From Arenimonas sp. GDDSR-1 (lineage in GTDB: Bacteria > Pseudomonadota > Gammaproteobacteria > Xanthomonadales > Xanthomonadaceae), in contig NZ_JAPDUI010000004.1 of assembly GCF_025980345.1 (NCBI RefSeq), forward strand, positions 1-58,615: 58,615 bases of DNA. Direction: 5' to 3'. Of the stretch, positions 1-8,377 are shown one piece after another. The position numbers and the translations under genes were made by a program. The notes under the pieces are model-generated. The model did not search any database, was not told the origin of the DNA, and worked only from the letters and a program-made list of their open reading frames with translations. Numbering within the stretch: the first letter of the stretch is position 1; every line of letters starts with the position of its first letter.

Positions 1-777
1 GTCGCGCGCTATGCACTCGGCCGCGATTACCACAAACTGATGCGGCAACGCCTGAAACAGCTGGCAGAGTTCATCGCGTCCGAAGTCGGCCGCTTCGGTT
101 ACCGCGTCCTGGTGGATTCGGCGCCGTCACTGGAAAGGGCTCTGGCCCGCAACGCGGGCCTGGGCTGGATCGGCAAGCACACCTGCCTGATCGACAAGGA
201 TGAAGGCTCCTGGTTCTTCCTGGGCGAAATCTACACCGACCTTCCGTTGCCGGGCACGTCATTGTCGCCGCAGGGCCATTGCGGAACCTGCACGCGCTGC
301 ATCGACATCTGCCCGACCGGTGCCATCATCGCGCCGAACCGGCTGGATGCGCGGCGGTGCATCAGCTATCTGACCATCGAGCATCAGGGCAGCATTCCCG
401 AAGAATTCCGCGAAGCCATAGGCAACCGCATCTTCGGCTGCGATGACTGCCAGCTGGTCTGCCCCTGGAACAAATTCGCCAAAGTCCATGCCGAACCCGA
501 CTTCGCGGTCCGGAACCGCCTGGATGAGGCCAGCCTGCTGGAATTGTTCGCCTGGACGGAGGCCGAATTCCTGCAGCGCACCGAAGGTTCGGCCATCCGG
601 CGCACCGGTTACATCAACTGGCTGCGCAATCTGGCGGTGGCACTGGGCAACGCCGCTCCGACTCCGGAGCACCTGGATGCCCTGCGCGGAAAATGCGACC
701 ATGCCGATCCGGTCGTGCGTGAACATGCGCAATGGGCGTTGCAGCGCCTTGAAACGAAACTCAGTTCCGGTGCATGA
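1..777 (+). CDS. queG: Epoxyqueuosine reductase QueG (5' end missing)
   Basis: QueG reduces epoxyqueuosine to queuosine in tRNA, the last step of this wobble-base modification; it is cytoplasmic and uses cobalamin and two [4Fe-4S] clusters. The reading frame is open from the first base and reads ARYALGRDYH before the first ATG at 40, which fits QueG, so the gene begins outside the window. Two ferredoxin-type cysteine motifs are visible, CGTCTRCIDICP at about nt 280-315 and CDDCQLVCPW at about nt 439-468. The C-terminal part after the clusters looks like the usual helical repeat region. Its 3' end overlaps the convergent pgi by 17 nt, leaving no room for a terminator between them. Confidence 0.93.
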   Translation, partial: VARYALGRDYHKLMRQRLKQLAEFIASEVGRFGYRVLVDSAPSLERALARNAGLGWIGKHTCLIDKDEGSWFFLGEIYTDLPLPGTSLSPQGHCGTCTRCIDICPTGAIIAPNRLDARRCISYLTIEHQGSIPEEFREAIGNRIFGCDDCQLVCPWNKFAKVHAEPDFAVRNRLDEASLLELFAWTEAEFLQRTEGSAIRRTGYINWLRNLAVALGNAAPTPEHLDALRGKCDHADPVVREHAQWALQRLETKLSSGA

Positions 778-2281
778 CCCCGAGAAGCTCGCGCGTTACC
801 GGATCCACTCCCGAAAAATCGGTCTGCTCGCCTTCGACATAGGGCATCAATCCGGTAGCGATGTTTTTGCCCAGTTCAACCCCCCATTGATCGAAGGCAT
901 TGATGCCCCAGATCTGCGACTGCACGAACACACTGTGCTCGTAGAGCGCCAACAGCATGCCGAGTGCATACGGGGTAAGCTCGTCGAGCAGCATCACCGT
1001 TGACGGACGGTTGCCCGGATAGCGGCGCTGCGGATCCTCGCTGGGCTGGCCGTTGGCCAGGGATTCGGCCTGCGCCAGAAGATTGGCCAGGATGAAATGA
1101 TGGTTGGTCGGCTGGCAGTGGCCGGACTTGATTACCCCGAGGATGTCCAGCGGCACCGTGCCGATGCCCTGCTGCAGATACTGGAAGAAACTGTGCTGGC
1201 TGGGATTGCCGCTGGCGCCCATCAGCACCGGACTGGTGGCCTGCGGGCAATCCTCGCCATCGACGGTAACCGATTTGCCGAGGCTTTCCATGATCACCTG
1301 CTGCAGATGCGCCGGCAGCAGTTCCAGACGCTCGTCGTAGGGAATGATGCCCTGCGTACCGTAGCCCATGGCATTACGGTTCCAGACCGACATCAGCGCC
1401 TGCCAATGCACCAGATTGTCTTCGATCGGCGCCTCCAGGAAATGGGCATCCATGGCGGCGGCGCCGCGCAGGAATTCGCGGAACACCGGCATGCCCAGAC
1501 CGAGCACCACCGGAAAGGCCACGGCCGACCACACCGAAAAGCGGCCGCCGACCCAATCCCAGATCGGCAGGATGTTGTGCGGCGGCACATCGAATGCTTC
1601 GGCACGGGCACCGTTGGCGGTAATGGCGAATACCCGTTCCGAATCACCGACCCAGGCCTTGAGCGCCGCGCCATTGATCAGTGTTTCCTGGGTGCCGAAA
1701 CTCTTGCTGACCAGCAGGACCGCGGTTTTTTCCGGATCCAGCGCATTCATGTAGCGGTCCAGATACATGCCGTCGGCGGAGCTGAGGAAATGCACATTAA
1801 AACCGCCATTGCCGAATTCCGCCAAAGCATTGAGCACCAGTCGCGGACCGAGATCGGATCCGCCGATGCCGACGCTGAGGATATCGGTGATGCCCCGGGA
1901 TTTCAGCCGCTCCGTCAATGCTTCCATGGAATCCAATACGTCCCGGGCGCCTGCATGGGCCGAGCGCGCCTCTGCTGTTACGCCCAGATCGCTGCGCAGT
2001 GCGGTGTGCAGAACGGCACGGTCCTCGCTGCGGTTGATGCGGGCACCGTCAAAAAGCTCGCGTACCTTTGTCCGGATGCCGGAGTCGAGCAGACGACGCT
2101 GCATATCGGACAAAGCCCGGGCATCCAGATGCTGACGGGCGAAATTGCAATACAGGGGTCCGAGCCGCCGGGCAAAAGCGGTGTTGCGTCCGGGTTCGGC
2201 GGCAATCAGTGCTGCAATCGGCTGTTGCCGGCATCGCTGTGCATGTTCCGCCAAGGCCTGCCAGTCCTGTTCATTCCACAT
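761..2281 (-). CDS. pgi: Glucose-6-phosphate isomerase
   Basis: Interconverts glucose 6-phosphate and fructose 6-phosphate in the cytoplasm. The 506-residue length is a little under the roughly 550 of E. coli Pgi. The two family signatures are present: WDWVGGRFSVWSAVAFP in the middle, and FDQWGVELGKN near residue 472 carrying the catalytic lysine. QHSFFQ in the central region carries the expected catalytic histidine. The ATG at 2281 has AAGGA about 9 nt upstream. It lies 15 nt after panC and is probably the last gene of the pcnB-folK-panB-panC-pgi operon. Confidence 0.96.
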   Translation of the reverse strand: MWNEQDWQALAEHAQRCRQQPIAALIAAEPGRNTAFARRLGPLYCNFARQHLDARALSDMQRRLLDSGIRTKVRELFDGARINRSEDRAVLHTALRSDLGVTAEARSAHAGARDVLDSMEALTERLKSRGITDILSVGIGGSDLGPRLVLNALAEFGNGGFNVHFLSSADGMYLDRYMNALDPEKTAVLLVSKSFGTQETLINGAALKAWVGDSERVFAITANGARAEAFDVPPHNILPIWDWVGGRFSVWSAVAFPVVLGLGMPVFREFLRGAAAMDAHFLEAPIEDNLVHWQALMSVWNRNAMGYGTQGIIPYDERLELLPAHLQQVIMESLGKSVTVDGEDCPQATSPVLMGASGNPSQHSFFQYLQQGIGTVPLDILGVIKSGHCQPTNHHFILANLLAQAESLANGQPSEDPQRRYPGNRPSTVMLLDELTPYALGMLLALYEHSVFVQSQIWGINAFDQWGVELGKNIATGLMPYVEGEQTDFSGVDPVTRELLGVMHRN

Positions 2282-2296
2282 GCCATGATTCCTTGT

Positions 2297-3145
2297 TCAG
2301 GGGATTTCGAATTCGAGATTGTCGATCAGGCGCGTGCGCCCGAGGAAAGCGGCGATCAGCGCCACCCGCTTGTTGTCCGCTGCTCGGCTGGCCGGTGCCA
2401 GCGCAGCCGATCGGATTTCCGCATAGTCCACGGTGAATCCGAGGGCCTGCAGGGCGGTTTCGGCATCGCGCTCAATCTGGGCGACCGGCACGCCGGCGAT
2501 GCAGGCCGCACGCATCTGCTGCAGGGTACGGTAGATCGCCGTCGCAGACTCGCGCTCGGGGTCGCTCAGATACTGGTTCCGCGAGCTCATGGCCAGCCCG
2601 GAAGGCTCACGCAGGGTCGGTGCCGGAATGATCTCTACCGGGAAACTGAGTTCACCGGCCATGTAACGGATGACCTGCAATTGCTGGTAGTCCTTGCGGC
2701 CGAACACCGCACAGTCAGGCTGCACCATATTGAACAGGCGCGCCACCACCGTGGCCACGCCGTTGAAATGGCCCGGACGGTGCGCGCCGCAGAGGATGTC
2801 GGTGATGCCGGGCACGTGCATCTGGACGCAGCCGATGGCCCCGAAGGGATACATCACATCCACCGACGGCAAAAACAGCGCCGCCGCCCCGGCCTGCGCC
2901 AGCCCGTCGGCATCGCGTTGTTCGGTCCGCGGGTAGCGGGCGTAATCCTCGTTCGGCCCGAACTGCGTCGGGTTTACGAAAATGCTGGCGACGACCGCAT
3001 CGCAATGTTGCTGGGCCAATTCAACCAAGGCGTAATGGCCTGCATGCAGATTGCCCATGGTCGGCACGAAGCCGACCCGAAGGCCATCACGCTTCCAGGT
3101 GCCGATGCATTCGCGCAACGCGGCGAGATCACGGAAGGTCTGCAT
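2297..3145 (-). CDS. panC: Pantothenate synthetase
   Basis: Joins pantoate to beta-alanine using ATP, giving pantothenate for coenzyme A. The 282 residues match the family length. The nucleotidyl-transferase HxGH motif is HAGH at residues 34-37 after VPTMGNL, and the SSRNQYLS segment corresponds to the second ATP-binding motif. The start codon shares one base with the stop of panB (TGATG), so the two are translationally coupled. The aspartate decarboxylase gene panD, which makes beta-alanine and often follows panC, is not present before pgi. Confidence 0.96.
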   Translation of the reverse strand: MQTFRDLAALRECIGTWKRDGLRVGFVPTMGNLHAGHYALVELAQQHCDAVVASIFVNPTQFGPNEDYARYPRTEQRDADGLAQAGAAALFLPSVDVMYPFGAIGCVQMHVPGITDILCGAHRPGHFNGVATVVARLFNMVQPDCAVFGRKDYQQLQVIRYMAGELSFPVEIIPAPTLREPSGLAMSSRNQYLSDPERESATAIYRTLQQMRAACIAGVPVAQIERDAETALQALGFTVDYAEIRSAALAPASRAADNKRVALIAAFLGRTRLIDNLEFEIP

Positions 3146-3975
3146 CAGGCGTAGCCGTGCTCAGCCTGCGGAAAGGCACCGCTTTTAACCTCGGAGACAT
3201 ACGCCTGGAACGCCGATTCAATGGAATCGCGGCCTTTCAGGAAATCCTTGACGAAGCGCGGACGGCGGTGGCCGGAATTGATTCCCAGTGCATCGTAGGA
3301 CACCAGAATCTGGCCATCGCAATCCGGTCCCGCGCCGATGCCGATGGTGGGAATTTCCAGACTGCGGGTGATTTCAGCGGCCAGAACGGAAGGCACGCAT
3401 TCAAGCACCAGCAGCTGGGCCCCGGCCGCTTCGACCTGCTTCGCCTGAGCCAGCAATGCCTGCGCCGCATCGGCGTCCCGGCCCTGGACTTTGAAACCGC
3501 CCATGCGCAATACCGATTGCGGCGTCAATCCAAGATGGGCACAGACCGGAATTTCGCGGGCGCTCAGATACTCGATTGCGTCCAGTACGAATCCGGCACC
3601 CTCCAGTTTCACCATGCTGGCCAGTCCCTCGGCCAGAAGCGCACTGGCCGCATCGATGGCGCGTTCCGGTGAGGCGTAGCTCTGGAAAGGCATATCGGCG
3701 ATCAGCAAGGCGTGCTGCAGGCCACGGGCCACACAGCGGCTGTGATAGACCATGTCCTCGACGCTGACCGACACCGTGTTGACTCCGCCCTGCACCACCA
3801 TGCCGAGTGAATCGCCGACCAGCACGGCATCGATGCCGGCTGCATCCATGACCCGCGCGAAACTGGCGTCGTAGGCGGTCAAGCTGGCGATGCGTTCCCC
3901 GGCCGCCTTCATCCGGCGCAGATCGGGCACGGTCCGCGCGCGGCGACTGGGCGTATCAGCAGGGCTGGTGTACAT
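3145..3975 (-). CDS. panB: 3-methyl-2-oxobutanoate hydroxymethyltransferase
   Basis: First committed step of pantothenate synthesis: transfers a hydroxymethyl group from methylene-tetrahydrofolate to ketoisovalerate, giving ketopantoate. The 276-residue protein has the TIM-barrel motif [11 protein letters not shown] (about residues 53-63) with the metal-binding aspartate, and a downstream YHSRCVARG stretch typical of the family. Its 5' end overlaps folK by 20 nt and its stop overlaps the panC start by one base. Placement next to folK couples a folate-using enzyme with folate synthesis. Confidence 0.96.
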   Translation of the reverse strand: MYTSPADTPSRRARTVPDLRRMKAAGERIASLTAYDASFARVMDAAGIDAVLVGDSLGMVVQGGVNTVSVSVEDMVYHSRCVARGLQHALLIADMPFQSYASPERAIDAASALLAEGLASMVKLEGAGFVLDAIEYLSAREIPVCAHLGLTPQSVLRMGGFKVQGRDADAAQALLAQAKQVEAAGAQLLVLECVPSVLAAEITRSLEIPTIGIGAGPDCDGQILVSYDALGINSGHRRPRFVKDFLKGRDSIESAFQAYVSEVKSGAFPQAEHGYA

Positions 3976-4480
3976 GCGGTAATCCTTCGGCGATGCGCCG
4001 TATCGGTTGTTCGGAAATACGTTCGAGAAGCGGCTTCAAAGCCCCCAAACCGGGAATGCACAGGTCAGGGGCGATTTCCGCCAAGGGTAGCAGAACGAAA
4101 GCACGTTCCGCCATGCGTGGATGCGGCACCTGAAGCCGTCCGCCATCGATTACCGTGTCCGCGTACAGCAGGATATCGCAGTCCAGGGGACGCGGACCCC
4201 AGCGTGGTCCGGCGCTGCGGTCCCGGCCATGGGCCTGTTCAATGGCCAGCAATGCATCCAGCAGCGCCTCCGGCGCCAATGCGGTGTCGACTTCGATGAC
4301 GGCATTGGTGTAATCGTCCTGGAGCATGCCGCCCCAAGCCGGACTGGAATAGAGACCCGATACGGCAGCGATCCGTGTCTTCGGCAGCATCGCGATCGCC
4401 TCGAGAGCCGAGCGGAACCGTGCCGGCACATCGCCTTGGTTGCCGCCCAATCCGATGAACGCGCGCACCGTCATCGACAC
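3956..4480 (-). CDS. folK: Hydroxymethyl-dihydropterin pyrophosphokinase
   Basis: Transfers pyrophosphate from ATP to 6-hydroxymethyl-dihydropterin, the step before dihydropteroate synthase in folate synthesis. The 174-residue protein starts with the family N-terminus ([10 protein letters not shown]) and carries the magnesium-binding signature [12 protein letters not shown] at about residues 90-105. The ATG at 4480 directly abuts the pcnB stop; a second ATG two codons later is also possible. The end of the gene runs 20 nt into panB. Confidence 0.94.
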   Translation of the reverse strand: MSMTVRAFIGLGGNQGDVPARFRSALEAIAMLPKTRIAAVSGLYSSPAWGGMLQDDYTNAVIEVDTALAPEALLDALLAIEQAHGRDRSAGPRWGPRPLDCDILLYADTVIDGGRLQVPHPRMAERAFVLLPLAEIAPDLCIPGLGALKPLLERISEQPIRRIAEGLPHVHQPC

Positions 4481-5821
4481 TCAACCGTCGGTGGTTTTCG
4501 GTTTGCTGCGCCGCCGCCGGCGCTTGGGCGGCACATGGGCGCTCTCGCCGCCGATGGCGGGTTTGCTTTGGCCGGGAATGATCTGTGCCAGCTGTTCCGG
4601 CGCCATGGTCTGTGCCTGTTCCCAGAATTGCACTTCTTCGGCCAATTCGGGGATGCCGGTGGCGCGAAGCGCCAGAAAATCGAACGCCGCGCGGAAGCGC
4701 GGATGGGCGAGAAGACGGAATACGCGCTTGCGGGTGCGTTGGCTGAATCGGGTCTGCAGTTGCCAGATTTCATGCATCGGCAACGAGAACCGGCGCGGTA
4801 TGGCGATACGCTCGACCTGACGCAGGGTGACGCGGTCGGCGGCGCGCTGCTGGGCAACGCTGAGCTCGGCCCCGGAATTCTGCAGGATCGCCAGCTCGCG
4901 GCAATAGGCCGGCCACAGCAGGCAGGCGAACAGGAACCCCGGAGCAACCGATTTGCCGGCGTTGACACGGGCATCGGTCTGTCTCAGGGATTCCAACAGC
5001 ATGTCGCGCAATGCGCCGGTGCGGTTGGTCTGCAGTGCTTTGGCAGTATCCGGAAACAGCACATCGAGAAGCGCGAAACGCTCCAGCAGGAGGAAACTCT
5101 TTTCGGCGCTGCCGGCCAGGAAAATTTTCAGGCATTCATCGAATAGACGGGCCGACGACGCACTGGCCAACAGACCGGCCAGCTCGGGAATCGGTTCGGC
5201 GGCGGTGGCGTGGATGCTGAAGTCGAGTTTTGCCGCCAGACGCACGGCCCGCAGCATCCTGACCGGATCTTCGCGGTATCGGGTGACCGGATCGCCGATC
5301 AGCCGCAGAATGCGGGCCTGCACATCGGCATAGCCCCCGACGATGTCGCGTACGCTGAAATCTTCGACGGTGTAATACAACGCGTTGGCGGTGAAATCCC
5401 GGCGGAAGGCGTCTTCCTCCAGTGTTCCGTAGACATTGTCACGGATGAGGTGGCCTTCCTCGTGGACCTGGCGATCGACGAGCGCGGTATCATCATCCCC
5501 GGAAGCACGGAATGTCGCGACTTCGATGATTTCCTGGCCGAACATGATGTGCGCCAGCCGGAACCGGCGGCCGATCAGGCGGCAATTGCGGAATTGGGCA
5601 CGCACCTGCTCGGGGGTGGCATTGGTGGCCACATCGAAATCCTTGGGGTGGCCGCCGATCAGCAGGTCACGGACGGCGCCGCCGACGATATAGGCCTCGA
5701 AGCCGGCATCACGGAGCTTGTAAAGAACCCGCAGGGCATTCGGGCTGATGTCCTTGCGCGAAACGCCGTGGTCGGCGCGGGCGATGACCGCCCCTTGACC
5801 GGATCCTTGGGGATCGCTCAT
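4481..5821 (-). CDS. pcnB: Poly(A) polymerase I
   Basis: Adds 3' poly(A) tails that mark RNA for decay. The nucleotidyltransferase head shows VGGAVRDLL (about residues 46-54) and the catalytic DFD at 61-63. The following FRNCRLIGRRFRLAHI and EVATFR blocks are typical of PcnB rather than CCA-adding enzyme. The 446-residue protein ends in a very basic tail (PKRRRRRSKP), as in PcnB. GGGAG precedes the ATG. It is first gene of the run pcnB-folK-panB-panC-pgi, a linkage known from other gammaproteobacteria. Confidence 0.93.
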   Translation of the reverse strand: MSDPQGSGQGAVIARADHGVSRKDISPNALRVLYKLRDAGFEAYIVGGAVRDLLIGGHPKDFDVATNATPEQVRAQFRNCRLIGRRFRLAHIMFGQEIIEVATFRASGDDDTALVDRQVHEEGHLIRDNVYGTLEEDAFRRDFTANALYYTVEDFSVRDIVGGYADVQARILRLIGDPVTRYREDPVRMLRAVRLAAKLDFSIHATAAEPIPELAGLLASASSARLFDECLKIFLAGSAEKSFLLLERFALLDVLFPDTAKALQTNRTGALRDMLLESLRQTDARVNAGKSVAPGFLFACLLWPAYCRELAILQNSGAELSVAQQRAADRVTLRQVERIAIPRRFSLPMHEIWQLQTRFSQRTRKRVFRLLAHPRFRAAFDFLALRATGIPELAEEVQFWEQAQTMAPEQLAQIIPGQSKPAIGGESAHVPPKRRRRRSKPKTTDG

Positions 5822-5910
5822 GGCGCTCCCAAATGCAGTAAAATATTCACGAACGCTAACCCTGTGGCAGATGGGCCATTTTAAGGGTTTTCACTCCCAT
5901 TAGGTGATTT

Positions 5911-6234
5911 ATGCCATTTGTCGTGACCGAAAACTGCATCCGCTGCAAATACACCGATTGCGTCGAAGTCTGCCCGGTTGACTGTTTCCACGAAGGTCCG
6001 AATTTCCTGGTCATCGATCCTGTCGAGTGCATCGACTGCACCCTGTGTGAACCGGAGTGTCCTGCCAAGGCGATTTTTCCGGAAGATGATGTGCCCGCCG
6101 GCCAGGAACATTTCGTGGCACTGAATGCCGAATTGGCCGCCCAATGGCCGGTCATCACCACGCGCAGCGACGCCCTTCCGGATGCCGCGGAATGGGACGG
6201 CAAGACCGATAAGCTGCAGTTCCTGCAGAAATGA
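5911..6234 (+). CDS. fdxA: 7Fe ferredoxin FdxA
   Basis: Small soluble electron carrier of 107 residues. Cysteines fall at 9, 12, 17, 21 and 25, followed by a compact [12 protein letters not shown] motif. The extra residue in the first motif (four residues between C12 and C17) is the usual mark of one [3Fe-4S] plus one [4Fe-4S] cluster, as in Azotobacter ferredoxin I. The AGGTGA ribosome site lies 4 nt before the ATG. It is divergent from pcnB and monocistronic, ending in a strong hairpin. Its redox partner is not evident here. Confidence 0.92.
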   Translation: MPFVVTENCIRCKYTDCVEVCPVDCFHEGPNFLVIDPVECIDCTLCEPECPAKAIFPEDDVPAGQEHFVALNAELAAQWPVITTRSDALPDAAEWDGKTDKLQFLQK

Positions 6235-6258
6235 AAAGAGCGCCGGAAGGCGCTCTTT
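6235..6258. terminator. Bidirectional terminator between fdxA and bamC
   Basis: A perfect 10-bp stem, AAAGAGCGCC/GGCGCTCTTT, with a GGAA tetraloop starts directly after the fdxA stop. It is symmetrical with A-runs and T-runs, so it can end fdxA on the plus strand and the dapA-bamC transcript on the minus strand. Confidence 0.85.
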
Positions 6259-6276
6259 ACATGCATCATGCTCCGC

Positions 6277-6771
6277 TCAGAGCTTCTGTTTGAGCCGCGC
6301 CAGCAGCTGGCCCGAAGCCGCACTCTCATTGCCTGCGCCGTCTGGACCGAGCGCTACGACGCGGGATTTCCCGGCATTGCTCTGCACCGATATCAGCATG
6401 GTTTCACTGCCGTAGGACACTTCATAGCTGGAAATGCCCTCGACCGCACTCAGGATTTCGACGCCTTCGATCTGCCCCAAAGCGCTGCCGACGCGTTTCC
6501 AGGTGGTCGCGACATCCGCATTGACGTTGATGCTGCGTACGATTTCCATGGATACCGCATTGATGCCGACGGCACTCTTGGGTGGAATCTTCAGCGCCTC
6601 GCGGTCATTGGGCTTGCTCAGGTCCGGCGGAATGGCCAGCGGCTTGGTCAATTCCACACCTTCATACTCGGACTTCTTGTTGAACAAATGCCAGCCGCAA
6701 CCCGAAAGCAGCAGGGCCGGCACGACGACCATAAGCGCGGCGCGTGTACCGATTTTGACGAAACCGTTCAT
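6277..6771 (-). CDS. bamC: BamC-like outer-membrane assembly lipoprotein
   Basis: Probable lipoprotein of the BAM outer-membrane protein insertion complex. A short signal peptide ends in a lipobox with the lipidated Cys at residue 25 (LLSGC). The next segment, PLAIPPDLSKP, resembles the extended BamC N-terminus that lies along BamD. It follows dapA by 14 nt, the same order as E. coli dapA-bamC. I chose the ATG at 6771, which has AGGA close upstream, over an ATG at 6813 that would lie inside dapA. The protein has only 164 residues against about 344 in E. coli and seems to keep one of the two helix-grip domains. Confidence 0.75.
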   Translation of the reverse strand: MNGFVKIGTRAALMVVVPALLLSGCGWHLFNKKSEYEGVELTKPLAIPPDLSKPNDREALKIPPKSAVGINAVSMEIVRSINVNADVATTWKRVGSALGQIEGVEILSAVEGISSYEVSYGSETMLISVQSNAGKSRVVALGPDGAGNESAASGQLLARLKQKL

Positions 6772-6785
6772 TATGTGTCCTAGTC

Positions 6786-7673
6786 TCAGATGGATTGTTC
6801 GATAGTTTTGCATAATTCCAGCATCCGTTGCGCCTCGCCGGCATGGGACTCCGACAGCGGCAACAGCGGCAGGCGCAGGCCGTGGCCGAATCCCATCAGC
6901 CGCATCAATGCTTTCACGGGTACCGGATTCGGTTCGACACCGAGGAAATCGTAAAGGTTCCGCAAACCGGCATCCAGCACCTGGGCGCCGGCGACATTGC
7001 GGTCCTGCAGCAGCTGGCAGATGCGGGCGAAGGCGGCGGGCACCACGTTGGATGCCACGGAAATCACGCCTTGGGCACCACCGGCGATGGCCCGCACGAA
7101 CGTGGGGTCGTCGCCGCTCAGCAGGCTGAATGCTGGCGATGCCAGGGGATACAGTTCCTGCCAGCGTTCTTCATCACCGACCGCCTCCTTGAACCCGATG
7201 ATGTTGCCGTGACTGCACAGACGGGCGACCGTCTGCGGCTGCAGATCGCACCCGGTCCGGCCTGGTACGTTGTAAAGCACGACCGGAATTCCGGAAGCGT
7301 CGGCCACAGCGCCGTAATGGGCATGCAAACCGGCCTGGGTCGGGCGAACATAGGGCGGAGTAACCACCAGCGCGATATCGGCGCCGCTGTCCTTGGCGAG
7401 TTTGGTCTGGCGGATGGTCTTGGCGGTTGAAGACAGACCGGTTCCGGCCAATACAGGAATCCGGCCGGAAACTCGAATCGCCGCCAATTCAATGAGTTGA
7501 GCGTATTCTTCGTCACTGAGGGTTGCGGCTTCGCCGGTGGAACCGGCGACCACGATGGCGGCGCTGCCGCTGCGGATCTGCATGTCGATCTGGGCGCGCC
7601 AGGCACCGAGATCAAGCATTCCGGACTCGGTAAACGGGGTGGTTAGCGCGGTAATACTGCCTTGCAACTGCAC
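6786..7673 (-). CDS. dapA: 4-hydroxy-tetrahydrodipicolinate synthase
   Basis: Condenses pyruvate with aspartate semialdehyde, the first step of the diaminopimelate/lysine branch feeding peptidoglycan. The 295-residue protein matches the family. The Schiff-base lysine is K162 in IIGFKEAVGD and the partner tyrosine is Y134 in LYNVPGRTG, one position away from E. coli numbering. Translation starts at GTG (7673) with AAGGAG 7 nt upstream. It is cotranscribed with bamC downstream and divergent from the gcvR-like gene. The substrate is supplied by Asd, encoded at about 33-34 kb. Confidence 0.95.
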   Translation of the reverse strand: MQLQGSITALTTPFTESGMLDLGAWRAQIDMQIRSGSAAIVVAGSTGEAATLSDEEYAQLIELAAIRVSGRIPVLAGTGLSSTAKTIRQTKLAKDSGADIALVVTPPYVRPTQAGLHAHYGAVADASGIPVVLYNVPGRTGCDLQPQTVARLCSHGNIIGFKEAVGDEERWQELYPLASPAFSLLSGDDPTFVRAIAGGAQGVISVASNVVPAAFARICQLLQDRNVAGAQVLDAGLRNLYDFLGVEPNPVPVKALMRLMGFGHGLRLPLLPLSESHAGEAQRMLELCKTIEQSI

Positions 7674-7708
7674 TTTCAGGCTCCTTGGAATTAAATACGG
7701 GCCGGGGC

Positions 7709-7737
7709 TTGCCGGACCGCCATCAAGACTCTATTCT
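7709..7737 (+). promoter_or_regulatory. Candidate sigma70 promoter of the gcvR-phoH run
   Basis: TTGCCG (7709-7714) and TATTCT (7732-7737) are separated by exactly 17 nt, and the start codon lies about 45 nt further on. Seen in sequence only; a second possible -10, TAATAT, begins at 7743. Confidence 0.4.
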
Positions 7738-7782
7738 GTCTTTAATATTCTGACACAGATTTCCGTGTCGCAGGAACGCCAC

Positions 7783-8352
7783 TTGAACGAACACGAAACC
7801 GCTTCGCCTGCCTCCCCCGCTTCCGGCAACCACCTGCTGATCAGCGCCTACAGCACCTATCCGAATTCGCCGTTGCTGATGGTTTCCCGCCGCATTTCCG
7901 AATCCGGATGCAACCTGGTCGACACGCGCCTGGCCACCGTCGGCCGGGACGTGTCGCTGGTCGCCCTGGCCACCGGCAGCTGGGACAGCATCGTGAAACT
8001 GGAATCCCTGCTCGGCAAGTTCGAGCGCGAACACGACATCAAACTGACTTTTTACCGCACCGGTCCGAAACCTATGCAGAGCAACCTTCTGCCTTACCTG
8101 GTGGAAGTGGTGGCGGCGGACAAGCCCGGCATCCTGTTCCAGCTCGCCGACTTCTTCGACCGGCAGGGCATCACCATCGAAAACATGCAGTCCAACGGCT
8201 ATCAGGCCATGCACACCGGCGCCTCCATGTTCACCGCGCAATTGACCATCGGCATTCCCGCCAACATGCACATCGCGGCACTGCGCGATGATTTTATGGA
8301 GTTCTGCGACCATCTGAACCTCGACGCGATCATGGATCCAATGAAGTACTGA
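7783..8352 (+). CDS. GcvR-like ACT-domain regulator
   Basis: Protein of 189 residues with two ACT-type segments (about 15-90 and 100-180), resembling GcvR, which in E. coli binds glycine and controls the GcvA activator of the glycine cleavage system. Typical pieces are NHLLISAYS and DKPGILFQLADFFDRQGITI. The open frame extends far upstream, but I start it at TTG 7783 because AGGA lies 7 nt before it; GTG at 7765 is the alternative. No helix-turn-helix is visible, so it would act through a partner protein. No gcv gene is nearby, so the target is inferred from the family only. Confidence 0.75.
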   Translation: MNEHETASPASPASGNHLLISAYSTYPNSPLLMVSRRISESGCNLVDTRLATVGRDVSLVALATGSWDSIVKLESLLGKFEREHDIKLTFYRTGPKPMQSNLLPYLVEVVAADKPGILFQLADFFDRQGITIENMQSNGYQAMHTGASMFTAQLTIGIPANMHIAALRDDFMEFCDHLNLDAIMDPMKY

Positions 8353-8377
8353 CCTTTCCCCCACTAAGGAAGAATCA

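Noticed and set aside
1097-3154. A 685-codon plus-strand frame opposite pgi and panC
   Set aside because: Codon-complement shadow of two well-recognised enzymes; no family features.
7537-7782. Upstream extension of the gcvR-like frame
   Set aside because: It would overlap dapA on the other strand and lacks family similarity; AGGA before TTG 7783 supports the shorter form.
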